Source: Cellulomonas sp. SLBN-39 (lineage in GTDB: Bacteria > Actinomycetota > Actinomycetes > Actinomycetales > Cellulomonadaceae). Taken from it: DNA of 64,000 nucleotides. The stretch lies in contig NZ_VFOA01000001.1 in assembly GCF_006715865.1 (NCBI RefSeq), positions 2,170,001 to 2,234,000 of the forward strand, given 5' to 3'. Of this stretch, positions 23,793 through 32,006 are shown piece after piece. How positions within the stretch are numbered: the first letter of the stretch is position 1; each line of letters begins with the position of its first letter. A program made the position numbers and the translations under genes. Below the pieces are notes generated by a model. It worked only from the letters and a program-made list of their open reading frames with translations. It was not told the DNA's origin and did not search any database.

Positions 23793-26357
23793 GTGACGTC
23801 CCCGTCCCCGCCCGCTGCCCTGCCCGCGTCGGACCGCCCGCGGCTGCTGCTGCGGCTCGGCGCACCCGCCGAGGAGTGGACCGACGCGTTCCCCGTCGGC
23901 AACGGGCGCCTCGGGGCGATGTGCTTCGGCGGCACGCGTACCGACCGGCTGCAGGTGAACGACGACACGTGCTGGTCGGGGGCGCCCGGCGACCCCGACC
24001 TCGCACCCGCGGCGGCGCCCGAGGGGCCGCAGGCCGTGCTCGCGGACGCACGCCGGCTCCTCGGTGCCGGCGACGTCCCGGGCGCGGAAGCCCAGCTGCG
24101 GCGGCTGCAGAGCGGGTTCAGCCAGGCGTACCAGCCGCTCGTCGACCTCCTGCTGACCGACCCGTCAGCCGTCGACTCGCCAGGGACGAACCCGCAGGTG
24201 GACGGGGTTGTGGCCCCCGGTGCGGACCTCGGGACCGCGGCGGGGTACCGGCGCGAGCTCGACCTCGACGACGGCCTCATGCGCACCGCGTGGACCCGTG
24301 CCGACGGCACCCGGCTGCGCCAGACGGTGCTCGCCTCGCACCCCGACCAGGTCCTCGTGGCCGAACGCGTCGCGGACGACGGCACCCTCGACCTCGACGT
24401 CGGCATCGCCGCCGCCCACCCCTGGGTCCGCGCCCTCGCGCCTGCCCGCGACGGCGCGGCGGCGCCCGGAACCGTGGCGGCCGACGGCGCCGTGCACCTC
24501 GTCGGCCTCGTGCGGATGCCCACGCGCGTGTGGCCGGACTACTCGGGGGTCGCCGAGCCCGTCGAGCGGGGCGACGGCCCGTCCGTGCTGGCGTCCGTGG
24601 CGCTCGCGGTGCGCGCCGACGGCGGCGAGGTCCGGGTGGACGTGCGCCCCGACGGTCCGGTGGTCGTCGTGCGCGGGGCCGCCCGCGTCCGGGTGCTCCT
24701 CGCGTCCGCCACGGACCACGACGTGGCGACCGGGAGCCTGCACGGCGACGCGGACCGGGTCGTCGCCGAGGCGACGGCCACGCTCGCCGCGGCGGCCATC
24801 CGGGCCGACCTGCACGACCGCCACGTCGCGGACCACCGCGCCCTCATGGGCCGCGTGCACCTCGACCTCGGCGGGGACGCCCCCGACCTGCCCCTCGACG
24901 CCCGCCTGGTCCGGCACGCCCACGGCGAGCCCGATCCCGGTCTGGCCGTGCTCGCGTTCCAGCTCGGCCGGTACCTGACGATCGCCGGCTCGCGCCCGGG
25001 CACGCTGCCCATGAACCTGCAGGGCATCTGGAACCCCTGGCACCAGCCGCCGTGGAACGCGAACTACACGACCAACATCAACGTCGAGATGAACGCCTGG
25101 CCGGCGCTCGTCGGCGATCTCGCGGAGTGCCACGAGCCCCTGCTCGACTGGCTCCACCGCCTGGCCGCCGCGGGCCGGCGCACCGCCCGCCAGCTGTACG
25201 GGGCGCGCGGCTGGGTCGCCCACCACAACAGCGACGCCTGGGGCTTCTCCGCGCCCACGGGGCTGGGGGAGGACTCGCCGAGCTGGTCGTGCTGGCCCTT
25301 CGGCGGGGTCTGGCTGGCCACCCACGTCGCCGACCACCACGACTGGACCGGCGACGCCGCCGCCCTGCGCCGGCACTGGCCGGTGCTGCGCGACGCCGCC
25401 GTGTTCCTGCTCGACTGGCTGGTCGAGCGGCCCGACGGCACGCTCGGCACGGCGCCGTCGACGAGCCCCGAGCACCAGTACCTGCTGCCCGACGGCACCC
25501 CCGTCAGCGTCGGCACGTCGACCACGGCGGACCTCGCCATGGCCCGCGACCTGCTCGACCACCTGCTGCGCCTCGCGCCCGTCGTGGGCGAGGACGACGC
25601 CGACCTCCTGGCGCGCGCCGCCGACGCGCGCGACCGGCTGCCCGCCGAGCGCGTCCTGCCCGACGGCCGGCTGGCGGAGTGGTCGGCGGACGTCCCCGAC
25701 GCGGAGCACGACCACCGCCACCAGTCGCACCTGTTCCGCGTCTACCCCGGCACGGCGATCGACCCGGACACGGCCCCCGCGCTCGCGGACGCGGCCCGGG
25801 CGACGCTCGACGCGCGCGGCCCGGACTCCACCGGCTGGTCGCTGGCGTGGCGGCTGGCGCTGCGCGCGCGGCTGCGGGACGCGGACGGCGTGGCCGCGCA
25901 CCTGGCGGCGTTCCTGCACCCGGTCGACGCGGACCCGGCGGACCTGCCGCCGACGCCGCTGGGTGTGGAGCCCACGCACCGCGGCGGGGTGTACCGGTCG
26001 CTGCTGTGCGCGCACCCGCCGTTCCAGATCGACGGCAACCTCGGCGTCACCGCCGGCATCGCGGAGGCGCTCGTGCAGGCGCACCGCGTCGGCCCCGACG
26101 GTGCGCGCGAGGTGCACCTGCTGCCCGCGCTGCCCGCCGCCTGGCCGACCGGCCGCGTCCAGGGTCTGCGTCTGCGGGGCGGCCTGCACGTGGTCGACCT
26201 GCGCTGGCGCGACGGCCGCGTCGAGCACGTCGAGCTGACCGCGCGTCGCGAATGCGTAGTGGTCGTCAAGAATGGCCCGGGCCCAGCTTGCGACGAGCGG
26301 CTACTAATCGCACAACGAGAGGTGCGGCTCGAAAATGCGTTGCGCCGACCGAGATGA
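23793..26357 (+). CDS. GH95 glycoside hydrolase (alpha-L-fucosidase/galactosidase type), chimeric C-terminus
   Basis: An 854-residue inverting glycosidase. The N-terminal domain has WTDAFPVGNGRLGAMCFGG and LQVNDDTCWSG. The catalytic alpha-helical barrel has WNANYTTNINVEMN (the two Asn of the GH95 active site at about 424-427), WVAHHNSDAWG, and STSPEHQYLLPDG with the probable acid Glu near 558. GTG at 23793 follows TACCTT. No signal peptide is seen. From about base 26255 (residue ~820) the coding sequence becomes AT-richer and the peptide loses resemblance to GH95, running 35 residues further to a TGA. I think an island inserted here and gave the enzyme a new tail. Fucose or galactose removal from xyloglucan side chains is the likely role. 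Confidence 0.88.
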   Translation: MTSPSPPAALPASDRPRLLLRLGAPAEEWTDAFPVGNGRLGAMCFGGTRTDRLQVNDDTCWSGAPGDPDLAPAAAPEGPQAVLADARRLLGAGDVPGAEAQLRRLQSGFSQAYQPLVDLLLTDPSAVDSPGTNPQVDGVVAPGADLGTAAGYRRELDLDDGLMRTAWTRADGTRLRQTVLASHPDQVLVAERVADDGTLDLDVGIAAAHPWVRALAPARDGAAAPGTVAADGAVHLVGLVRMPTRVWPDYSGVAEPVERGDGPSVLASVALAVRADGGEVRVDVRPDGPVVVVRGAARVRVLLASATDHDVATGSLHGDADRVVAEATATLAAAAIRADLHDRHVADHRALMGRVHLDLGGDAPDLPLDARLVRHAHGEPDPGLAVLAFQLGRYLTIAGSRPGTLPMNLQGIWNPWHQPPWNANYTTNINVEMNAWPALVGDLAECHEPLLDWLHRLAAAGRRTARQLYGARGWVAHHNSDAWGFSAPTGLGEDSPSWSCWPFGGVWLATHVADHHDWTGDAAALRRHWPVLRDAAVFLLDWLVERPDGTLGTAPSTSPEHQYLLPDGTPVSVGTSTTADLAMARDLLDHLLRLAPVVGEDDADLLARAADARDRLPAERVLPDGRLAEWSADVPDAEHDHRHQSHLFRVYPGTAIDPDTAPALADAARATLDARGPDSTGWSLAWRLALRARLRDADGVAAHLAAFLHPVDADPADLPPTPLGVEPTHRGGVYRSLLCAHPPFQIDGNLGVTAGIAEALVQAHRVGPDGAREVHLLPALPAAWPTGRVQGLRLRGGLHVVDLRWRDGRVEHVELTARRECVVVVKNGPGPACDERLLIAQREVRLENALRRPR

Positions 26358-29165
26358 GATTCTGCGCCCCGCGTGCGTCAAGCGTCCTAGTGTTGCAAGT
26401 GGCCTATCTTGTGCTCAGCGCGCGTCGCAGTTCCGCTTCCTTGATGGGTTCGTTCGCCTTTTGGTACGCCTTCAGCAAGAGAGGTAGCGACTTCTCCCGG
26501 GTCTTTGAGTTGCTTGTCTCCCTTACCGGCTCAAGAAGTTCGATCACGAGGCGGTATGCGCCCCTCCTGTCGTAGCACGTGGCCAGTGCATGCCTGGCTA
26601 TAGGATCGGAAGGGTTTTCTTCGTGAGACACGAGGAGTTTCTCTTCCGCGGATGAGACGGCGTCGGGTCGTCCGCTATCTCGCAAGAGTATTCCCCATTC
26701 GCGGTATATGACTGCCCGCTCGCTTCCTTGCTTGGGCGCATTCGAGCCCGCGACCTCGTATAGCGCTAGCGCCTGCAAATGGTCCCTGCGGCAGTGCCGG
26801 TAGAACTCTGCGCTGACGCGCGCTGCTCGCCAGCTCCGCGGATTTCGAGCCCGTGCCTGTTGGTAGAGTTTCTCCGCCCCGTCGTAGTCTCCTCTTCGTT
26901 CAGCAGCGATCGCGAGGTCGACCAGCGCCGTGTCGTCAGAGTTCTTTCCGGCTCGAACCTCGCGAACAAGTAGGCGCTGTTCCTCGTTTTCGATATCAGT
27001 GGCTTCAAACCAGCTAGAGAGTCGTCGCTGAGCAGCGCGCGAGGCCCCGGGATGTTTCTGAAAGTCATGACGAACAAAGGCGCGTGTTATCGGTAGGATC
27101 GTGAAGCAGAAGTCATTCCTGTCCGAGTCGAATACTCGTTGCGCGAGCCCATCGTCCACCAGTTCTTCCACAGCATCAAGTGCGCGATCGTCTGCCACGC
27201 CCGCCCCCGCCACCACGGCCTCGGTAGGTAGCGGTTGCTCAAGAATAGCGAGAGTCTCGAGGACCGCGCGTTCTGCAGGAGTCAGCCGCTCGAAGACGCG
27301 ACGGAAACTGAACTCCAGCAACTGGTCTCCATGTAGACGCTGACCCGTTGAAATGGACGCCTGCTGCACAAGCTCCGCGACGCTTTTTGTCCGCGAGAGG
27401 GCCCACCTGAGAGCGAGAGGGATCCCATCCCACGCACGCCCGAACTCAACGGCCTGCGCGTCGGACATCGCGGCCGCGTGCTTGAAGGCCTGCTCCGTAG
27501 CCAATAGCCGAACGAATCCTACGAGTTCCTTGTCGGTCAGTGCAGGGATGTCAATGGGGCGCGCTGCTGTCCTTACGCTGTTTCTTCTGCTCGTCACGAG
27601 AGCGCGGACGCCGAGCGGAAGATCATCAAGGAACGAGATGAGTCTCTTGTCGTCGATAGTCTCAAGATTGTCCACGAAGAGTAGGCCATTTGACTCAGAG
27701 ATGACGGATCTAATGACCGATTCCCTGGCCTGGGTCGAATTCTCTTTCTCTTCGGGAAAGCCGAGGACGTCGCAAATTTGGTCTAGGAGGTCCTCAAAAC
27801 TCGTTAGAGGAGCTGACAGGCCGAGGATGCCTGACGCGCTGAGTTCTCGATCCTTTGCGGTCGTCGAGACAATGAACGAGAAGTCACCACTTGCATACGC
27901 GCGGTTGGCGGCCCAGGTTGCTAAAGCGGTCTTCCCCATCCCCCCAACCCCAATTAGGGAAGTCACCGATATGCGTGGATCGCGCAGACTCTTCTCGATC
28001 CGATTCCCAATGTCGGGGCGCTCGAGAAAGTGAAGATACTCTGGCGCGAGTACGCGAAAGAAGGGCTCATCGACGGAGTACTTTTCGCCGTACACGGGTG
28101 CGGCCTGATCGCGCGCGAAACGATCGGCGGCGTTCGGCGAGAGGATCATTGTGCTGTCGTGCTCGCGGAGGGAAGAGCCCCCGCGCTCGAAGTGTCGTTT
28201 ACCGCCGATACTTGGGGCACTCGCCTTGAAGCGGGCGACGGATGGACCTCGCGGCGGAATTAGTGCGACCCCTAGGTATTTTTGGTCAGGCTGAATATAT
28301 TCCCGATAGTAGTCAACCCAGAGCGTGTCGCCCACGTAGCGGCGAATCCTGTCGTTAAACTTCTTGCTGTCCAGTATGCGAGTCGCACCGACAAAGTTGT
28401 GACTGTCGTCGAGGCCAAATATGAGCAGCCCCCCGCGATTATTGTGGAATGCAAGAACGTCCGCCGCAATGTGCGCCCACGCGTTTTCCGTTCGCTCATC
28501 GTGCAACTGGGATGGGCAGTCTGCCTTAAAATCCCAGAGATCATTCTCCGTGCCACGACCAAGCCTCGGTCGTGGAGGATTTCCGCCCAACAGCAACCGT
28601 ATTGCAATCGGTGCATTCTTTTGGCTAATCGCGTTCGCTATGTCATCGTGCACCATTGCACCCCTGCCTGGCTCCCGGTAGGACGCTCCGATGGTAGTCC
28701 GCTGGGTCCGTCCGGCCCAGCGCTCTGGCAGGACCACCGGGTGATCTTTGGGGAACTGGTAGTTGGGGTCCGTGGTGCCGGGCGGCTAGCACCTGGTGCC
28801 GGGATCTGTGAGTGACGTAAGTGGTGTCGTCGGCCGGGGCGGCCGATGGCCATCTACCTCGAGTTCCGGTGGTCCCCCAGGATTCACGAAAAGCGCTCGA
28901 CGGGTAATGCCTTGTCTTTCTGGGTTGCTTTCTAGAGAAATTTTCACACGCAGGGGCGGCATGTCTGTAGATTGGCGCAGGGATTCCAGCGTCGAAGGGT
29001 TGGCGTCCCATTATTGTTTCAAATTGGGCTATGTACGACATGGTAGAGAAGGTTCGATGGGTGAGAACATGGCTCTTGGAAGTGGCGCGGGGGTCTCGCG
29101 CAGCTCGATCTGGAACCGATCTTGCACTTGTGCGGCTTGCAACCGTGGGCGAGCCGCGGATGACG
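26255..29165. other. low-GC genomic island
   Basis: GC drops from about 75% to the mid-fifties between the 3' end of the GH95 gene and the stop of the alcohol dehydrogenase gene, and codons ending in A or T become common. The island holds one large minus-strand gene and about 500 bp with no clear gene. No integrase, transposase or flanking direct repeat was found by eye, so how it moved is unknown. Confidence 0.7.
26404..28656 (-). CDS. AlbA/Schlafen-like - NB-ARC (STAND) ATPase - TPR protein, probable defence gene
   Basis: A 750-residue multidomain protein. Residues ~30-140 resemble the AlbA_2/Schlafen-type domain (ENDLWDFKADC, then VLAFHNNRGGLLIFGLDD). An NB-ARC-type STAND NTPase follows: Walker A GVGGMGKTA at 236-244, Walker B GLLFVDN at 324-330, a TSRR sensor at 355-358, GIPLAL at 411-416, then a winged-helix region. 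From ~575 the C-terminus is helical with TPR-like units (AERRGDYDGAEKLYQQARARNP). ATG at 28656 has AGGGG upstream. Such effector-STAND-sensor layouts are typical of antiviral STAND proteins, in which the repeats sense a phage protein and the N-terminus acts as effector. That role is inferred; transcriptional regulation is the alternative. Codon use is foreign to the genome. Confidence 0.85.
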   Translation of the reverse strand: MVHDDIANAISQKNAPIAIRLLLGGNPPRPRLGRGTENDLWDFKADCPSQLHDERTENAWAHIAADVLAFHNNRGGLLIFGLDDSHNFVGATRILDSKKFNDRIRRYVGDTLWVDYYREYIQPDQKYLGVALIPPRGPSVARFKASAPSIGGKRHFERGGSSLREHDSTMILSPNAADRFARDQAAPVYGEKYSVDEPFFRVLAPEYLHFLERPDIGNRIEKSLRDPRISVTSLIGVGGMGKTALATWAANRAYASGDFSFIVSTTAKDRELSASGILGLSAPLTSFEDLLDQICDVLGFPEEKENSTQARESVIRSVISESNGLLFVDNLETIDDKRLISFLDDLPLGVRALVTSRRNSVRTAARPIDIPALTDKELVGFVRLLATEQAFKHAAAMSDAQAVEFGRAWDGIPLALRWALSRTKSVAELVQQASISTGQRLHGDQLLEFSFRRVFERLTPAERAVLETLAILEQPLPTEAVVAGAGVADDRALDAVEELVDDGLAQRVFDSDRNDFCFTILPITRAFVRHDFQKHPGASRAAQRRLSSWFEATDIENEEQRLLVREVRAGKNSDDTALVDLAIAAERRGDYDGAEKLYQQARARNPRSWRAARVSAEFYRHCRRDHLQALALYEVAGSNAPKQGSERAVIYREWGILLRDSGRPDAVSSAEEKLLVSHEENPSDPIARHALATCYDRRGAYRLVIELLEPVRETSNSKTREKSLPLLLKAYQKANEPIKEAELRRALSTR

Positions 29166-29170
29166 GAGGA
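28657..29170. other. about 500 bp without a supported gene inside the island
   Basis: The stretch upstream of the STAND gene mixes high-GC and low-GC pieces. It has a direct repeat of GGTGCCGGG (around 28777 and 28795) and an A/T-rich core near 28920-29060. Open frames on both strands give low-quality peptides. It may contain the STAND promoter and remnants of earlier insertions; I could not identify an insertion-sequence end with confidence. Confidence 0.4.
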
Positions 29171-30217
29171 TCAGGCCAGCGTCGAGGTGTCGATCACGAA
29201 GCGGTAGCGCACGTCGGACGCGAGCACCCGCTCCCACGCCTCGTTCACCTGGTCGGCACCGATGACCTCGACGTCCGCGCCCAGGCCGTGCTCGGCGCAG
29301 AAGTCGAGCATCTCCTGCGTCTCGGCGATCGAGCCGATCGACGACCCGGCGAACGACCGGCGGGCCGGGATCAGCGAGAACACCTGGACGGGCAGCGGCT
29401 CGGCGGGCGCGCCGACGTTGACGAGCGTGCCGTCGACGGCCAGGAGCGACAGGTACGCGTCGAGGTCCACGACGGCGCTGACGGTGTTGATGATGAGGTC
29501 GAACGAGCCGCGCAGCGCCGCGAACGTGTCGGGGTCCGACGTCGCGTGGTAGTGGTCGGCGCCCAGGCGCAGGCCGTCCTCCTGCTTCTTCAGCGACTGC
29601 GACAGCACCGTGACCTCCGCGCCCATGGCGTGCGCGAGCTTGACGGCCATGTGCCCGAGCCCGCCCATGCCGACGACCGCGACCTTCGTGCCCGGGCCGG
29701 CACCCCAGTGCCGCAGCGGGGAGTACGTGGTGATGCCGGCGCACAGCAGCGGCGCGGCGACGTCGAGCTCGAGGGCGTCGGGGATCCGCACGACGAAGTC
29801 CTCGACCACGACGACCTGCTGGGAGTAGCCGCCCTGGGTGGTGCTGCCGTCGCGGTCGACGGCGGCGTAGGTGCCGGTCATGCCGTTCAGGCAGTACTGC
29901 TCGTTGCCGGCCTGGCACTGCGCGCACTCCCGGCAGGAGTTGACCATGCAGCCCACGCCGACGCGGTCGCCCACGGCGTGCCGGGTGACCTCGGCGCCGA
30001 CCTCGACGACGACGCCGGCGATCTCGTGGCCGACGACCAGCGGGTACGCGACGGGTCCCCAGTCGCCGCGGGCGGTGTGGATGTCGGAGTGGCAGATGCC
30101 CGCGTAGCGGATCTCGATGCGCACGTCGTGCGGGCCGACGTCGCGGCGCTCGATCGTGGTGCGGACCAGCGGCTGGTCGGCGGCGGGGGCGGCGTACGCG
30201 GTGACGGTGGTGGGCAT
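29171..30217 (-). CDS. zinc-dependent NAD(P)-linked alcohol dehydrogenase
   Basis: A 348-residue medium-chain dehydrogenase of the cinnamyl-alcohol/YahK type. Catalytic zinc ligands are Cys42 (GICHSD) and His64-Glu65 (VVGHE). The structural zinc cluster is Cys95, Cys98, Cys101 and Cys109 ([15 protein letters not shown]). The cofactor loop is [15 protein letters not shown]. It should interconvert aldehydes and primary alcohols, usually with NADPH. ATG at 30217 has a GGGAG site. The stop lies just at the right edge of the low-GC island, so the gene itself appears intact and native. Confidence 0.92.
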   Translation of the reverse strand: MPTTVTAYAAPAADQPLVRTTIERRDVGPHDVRIEIRYAGICHSDIHTARGDWGPVAYPLVVGHEIAGVVVEVGAEVTRHAVGDRVGVGCMVNSCRECAQCQAGNEQYCLNGMTGTYAAVDRDGSTTQGGYSQQVVVVEDFVVRIPDALELDVAAPLLCAGITTYSPLRHWGAGPGTKVAVVGMGGLGHMAVKLAHAMGAEVTVLSQSLKKQEDGLRLGADHYHATSDPDTFAALRGSFDLIINTVSAVVDLDAYLSLLAVDGTLVNVGAPAEPLPVQVFSLIPARRSFAGSSIGSIAETQEMLDFCAEHGLGADVEVIGADQVNEAWERVLASDVRYRFVIDTSTLA

Positions 30218-30351
30218 GGTTCTCCCTCGTCGGGGTGGGGCGGGGTGCCGCGGGGCAGCGGCTCGTCCACGATCCTGCGCGCCCACCGCCACCCGCGCCA
30301 CCGAGGAGAGGGGCCCTGCTGTGCCCCGTCACCCGGCTGTCAGGATCCGCT

Positions 30352-30375
30352 GCCAGGTCACCGTCCGGACCTGGC
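30352..30375 (-). terminator. hairpin overlapping the hipA stop codon
   Basis: GCCAGGTC (30352-30359) pairs with GACCTGGC (30368-30375), giving an 8-bp stem and 8-base loop that spans the hipA stop at 30358-30360. It is the only candidate terminator for hipBA. Confidence 0.4.
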
Positions 30376-31626
30376 GTCCCGGCAGGAGCGGACGACGGGG
30401 TCGAGCATGCGGCTGCGCAGCTCGTCGATGCCCGGTGTGCCCGACTCGGCGGCGAAGGCGTCGGACATGGCGTCGGGGATCCTGCTCGCGAGGTCGTGAA
30501 CACGGGTGGTGACCCGGTCGGGATCGAGGTGCGCCTCACGGGCGAACCGCTCCCAGCGAGCGGTGTCGATCTCGGCGAAGTCGCGACGGCCGCCGATCGC
30601 CATGGCGGCCTGGCGCAGGCCGCGCTGCTCGGTGGCGTCGTAGGGCGCGCCGGAGGCGACGTCGTACAGCGGTGCGAGGCGGACGGTGCCGTCGAGGAGA
30701 AGGATCGAGTAGTTCTTGGCGTGGGCGTCCGGTGCCTGGATCAGCACGTTGAAGGCCAGGGCGTCGACGAACCGGTCGAGGTTGTTCTCGCGCTGCGCGC
30801 GCGTGCTGTGCCGGCGCAGCAGGTCGACGACGTGGACCGCGCGAGGTCCGCCGTCCGACTCGTACTTGTCGCCGGGGTAGGTGCTGGTGGCCTGACACAG
30901 GTCCTCCTGGTGCAGACGCGTCAGGCGTCCTGACCGGTCGGGACGCCTGTCGTAGCGCTGGACCACCAGGGCAGGTTCGTCGCCGAAGTGCCTGAAGTCG
31001 GATCGTGCGGCGGCGAGCCCGGCCCGGCGGGCGGTCTGCAGGCTGATGTGCTCGTTGAGTGCCTGCAGGCGGAAGCCGTCGACGCCTGGCTTCACGATGT
31101 GGGTGGTCGGCTCTGCGCCGGTGGCCTCGTACCAGTGGCCGTCCTGGTGGCGCAGGGCGAACTTGGCCTGTGCACCCGCGAGGGACCACCGCTCGCGCGG
31201 CGCCAGCCAGGTGGCACCCGGGTCGGTGCGCAGGACCCGGAGGCGCTGGGCGATCTCCCGCTCCGTCAGGGGCTCCACGGTGCCGGTGCGGGCGAGGACG
31301 TCGGTGATCTCGGACTCCGCGCAGAACTGCACGGCGCCGGCGCAGTCGAGGCCGATGCGGGTGAGCAGGGCGAAGGGGTTGCGGGCGGACACCTCGAGCT
31401 CGCGGGCCATCGCCTCGCGCGCAGCTTGTCGCTCGGGGAGGAGGCCCTCGAGGAACGGCCGGACGCGTTGGTGCTTGAACGGCCCGCCACCGAGCGGTAG
31501 CGACAGCGACAGCGGCGTGGTGCCGGGGTCCTCCCGGTAGTGCAGGAGGTGCTGCCCGCCGGTCGTCTGCTCCAGGTCCGCGACGTGCTTGCCGTAGAGC
31601 AGGACCGCGAGGCGCTGGGCGCTCAC
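30358..31626 (-). CDS. hipA: HipA-family serine/threonine kinase toxin
   Basis: A 422-residue kinase. The N-terminal subdomain has LAVLLYGKHVADL and LPLGGGPF. The kinase core includes WSLAGAQAKFALR (nucleotide-binding, autophosphorylation-prone loop), PTTHIVKPG (ATP Lys), PDAHAKNYSI (catalytic Asp and Asn) and LAPLYDVAS (metal Asp). E. coli HipA phosphorylates glutamyl-tRNA synthetase and causes persistence; the target here is not known. GTG at 31626 overlaps the hipB stop by four bases, the standard layout for a type II toxin-antitoxin pair. Confidence 0.92.
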   Translation of the reverse strand: MSAQRLAVLLYGKHVADLEQTTGGQHLLHYREDPGTTPLSLSLPLGGGPFKHQRVRPFLEGLLPERQAAREAMARELEVSARNPFALLTRIGLDCAGAVQFCAESEITDVLARTGTVEPLTEREIAQRLRVLRTDPGATWLAPRERWSLAGAQAKFALRHQDGHWYEATGAEPTTHIVKPGVDGFRLQALNEHISLQTARRAGLAAARSDFRHFGDEPALVVQRYDRRPDRSGRLTRLHQEDLCQATSTYPGDKYESDGGPRAVHVVDLLRRHSTRAQRENNLDRFVDALAFNVLIQAPDAHAKNYSILLLDGTVRLAPLYDVASGAPYDATEQRGLRQAAMAIGGRRDFAEIDTARWERFAREAHLDPDRVTTRVHDLASRIPDAMSDAFAAESGTPGIDELRSRMLDPVVRSCRDARSGR

Positions 31627-31886
31627 AGGTCGTCCAGGAGCTCGGCGAGCGGGTTCGGCCGGGACGCGCCGTCCGTCGCGCTGAGCGCGAGCCCCACCGC
31701 GTCGAGGGTGTCCAGCACCTTGCCGAGCTCGGCGCGCTGGCCGTTGCCCGCCTCCAGGGCGATGAGCCAGCGACGGCTCACCCCGGCACGGGACGCGAGC
31801 TCGGTCTGGGTGATCCCCGCCCGGGTCCGGGCGCCCCGGACCGTCGCCCCGACCTGCGCGGGTGTGGACAGGGGGATCGTGGTCAT
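31623..31886 (-). CDS. hipB: HipB-like antitoxin (Xre-family HTH)
   Basis: An 87-residue DNA-binding protein: VGATVRGARTRAGITQTELA and GVSRRWLIALEAG make up a classic Xre helix-turn-helix, with a short C-terminal tail that would contact HipA. ATG at 31886 lies six bases after TACGGT, so the mRNA is probably leaderless. The promoter is embedded in three regularly spaced palindromes (31915-31995), which HipB should bind for autorepression. Confidence 0.92.
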   Translation of the reverse strand: MTTIPLSTPAQVGATVRGARTRAGITQTELASRAGVSRRWLIALEAGNGQRAELGKVLDTLDAVGLALSATDGASRPNPLAELLDDL

Positions 31887-31892
31887 GCTGTG

Positions 31893-31922
31893 ACCGTACG
31901 TGCACTTCCCTCCGATGTGCAA
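31893..31922 (-). promoter_or_regulatory. hipBA promoter
   Basis: On the minus strand TTGCAC (31922-31917) and TACGGT (31898-31893) are 18 bp apart, with the hipB ATG six bases further on. The -35 hexamer lies within the first of the three 27-bp repeats. Confidence 0.7.
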
Positions 31923-31995
31923 GATCCGTGACATCTGCGCGATGTGCACGATCGGTGACACTCGCAGAATGTGCACGATCCGTCACACCCGCGGA
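31915..31995. repeat. three 27-bp direct repeats (hipB operators)
   Basis: Copies begin at 31915, 31942 and 31969, an exact 27-bp period. Each starts ATGTGCAnGATC and contains an 18-bp palindrome of the form TGTnnCnGATCnGnnACA. The copy nearest hipB differs at one key base (AAG instead of ACG), which creates the TTGCAC of the promoter. At 27 bp the sites are about 2.5 helical turns apart. They probably form cooperative HipB (or HipAB) operators. Confidence 0.8.
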
Positions 31996-32006
31996 GCGGA
32001 CGAGCC

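Noticed and set aside
28790..28850. Possible insertion-sequence end near a GATCTGTGAGTGACG stretch
   Set aside because: It looked faintly like a transposon terminus, but no matching inverted end or transposase fragment was found.
28796..30499. Plus-strand frame that begins in the island with an AGGGG-ATG near 28962
   Set aside because: It continues antisense through the alcohol dehydrogenase gene and shows no domain; only the first ~60 codons are outside known genes.
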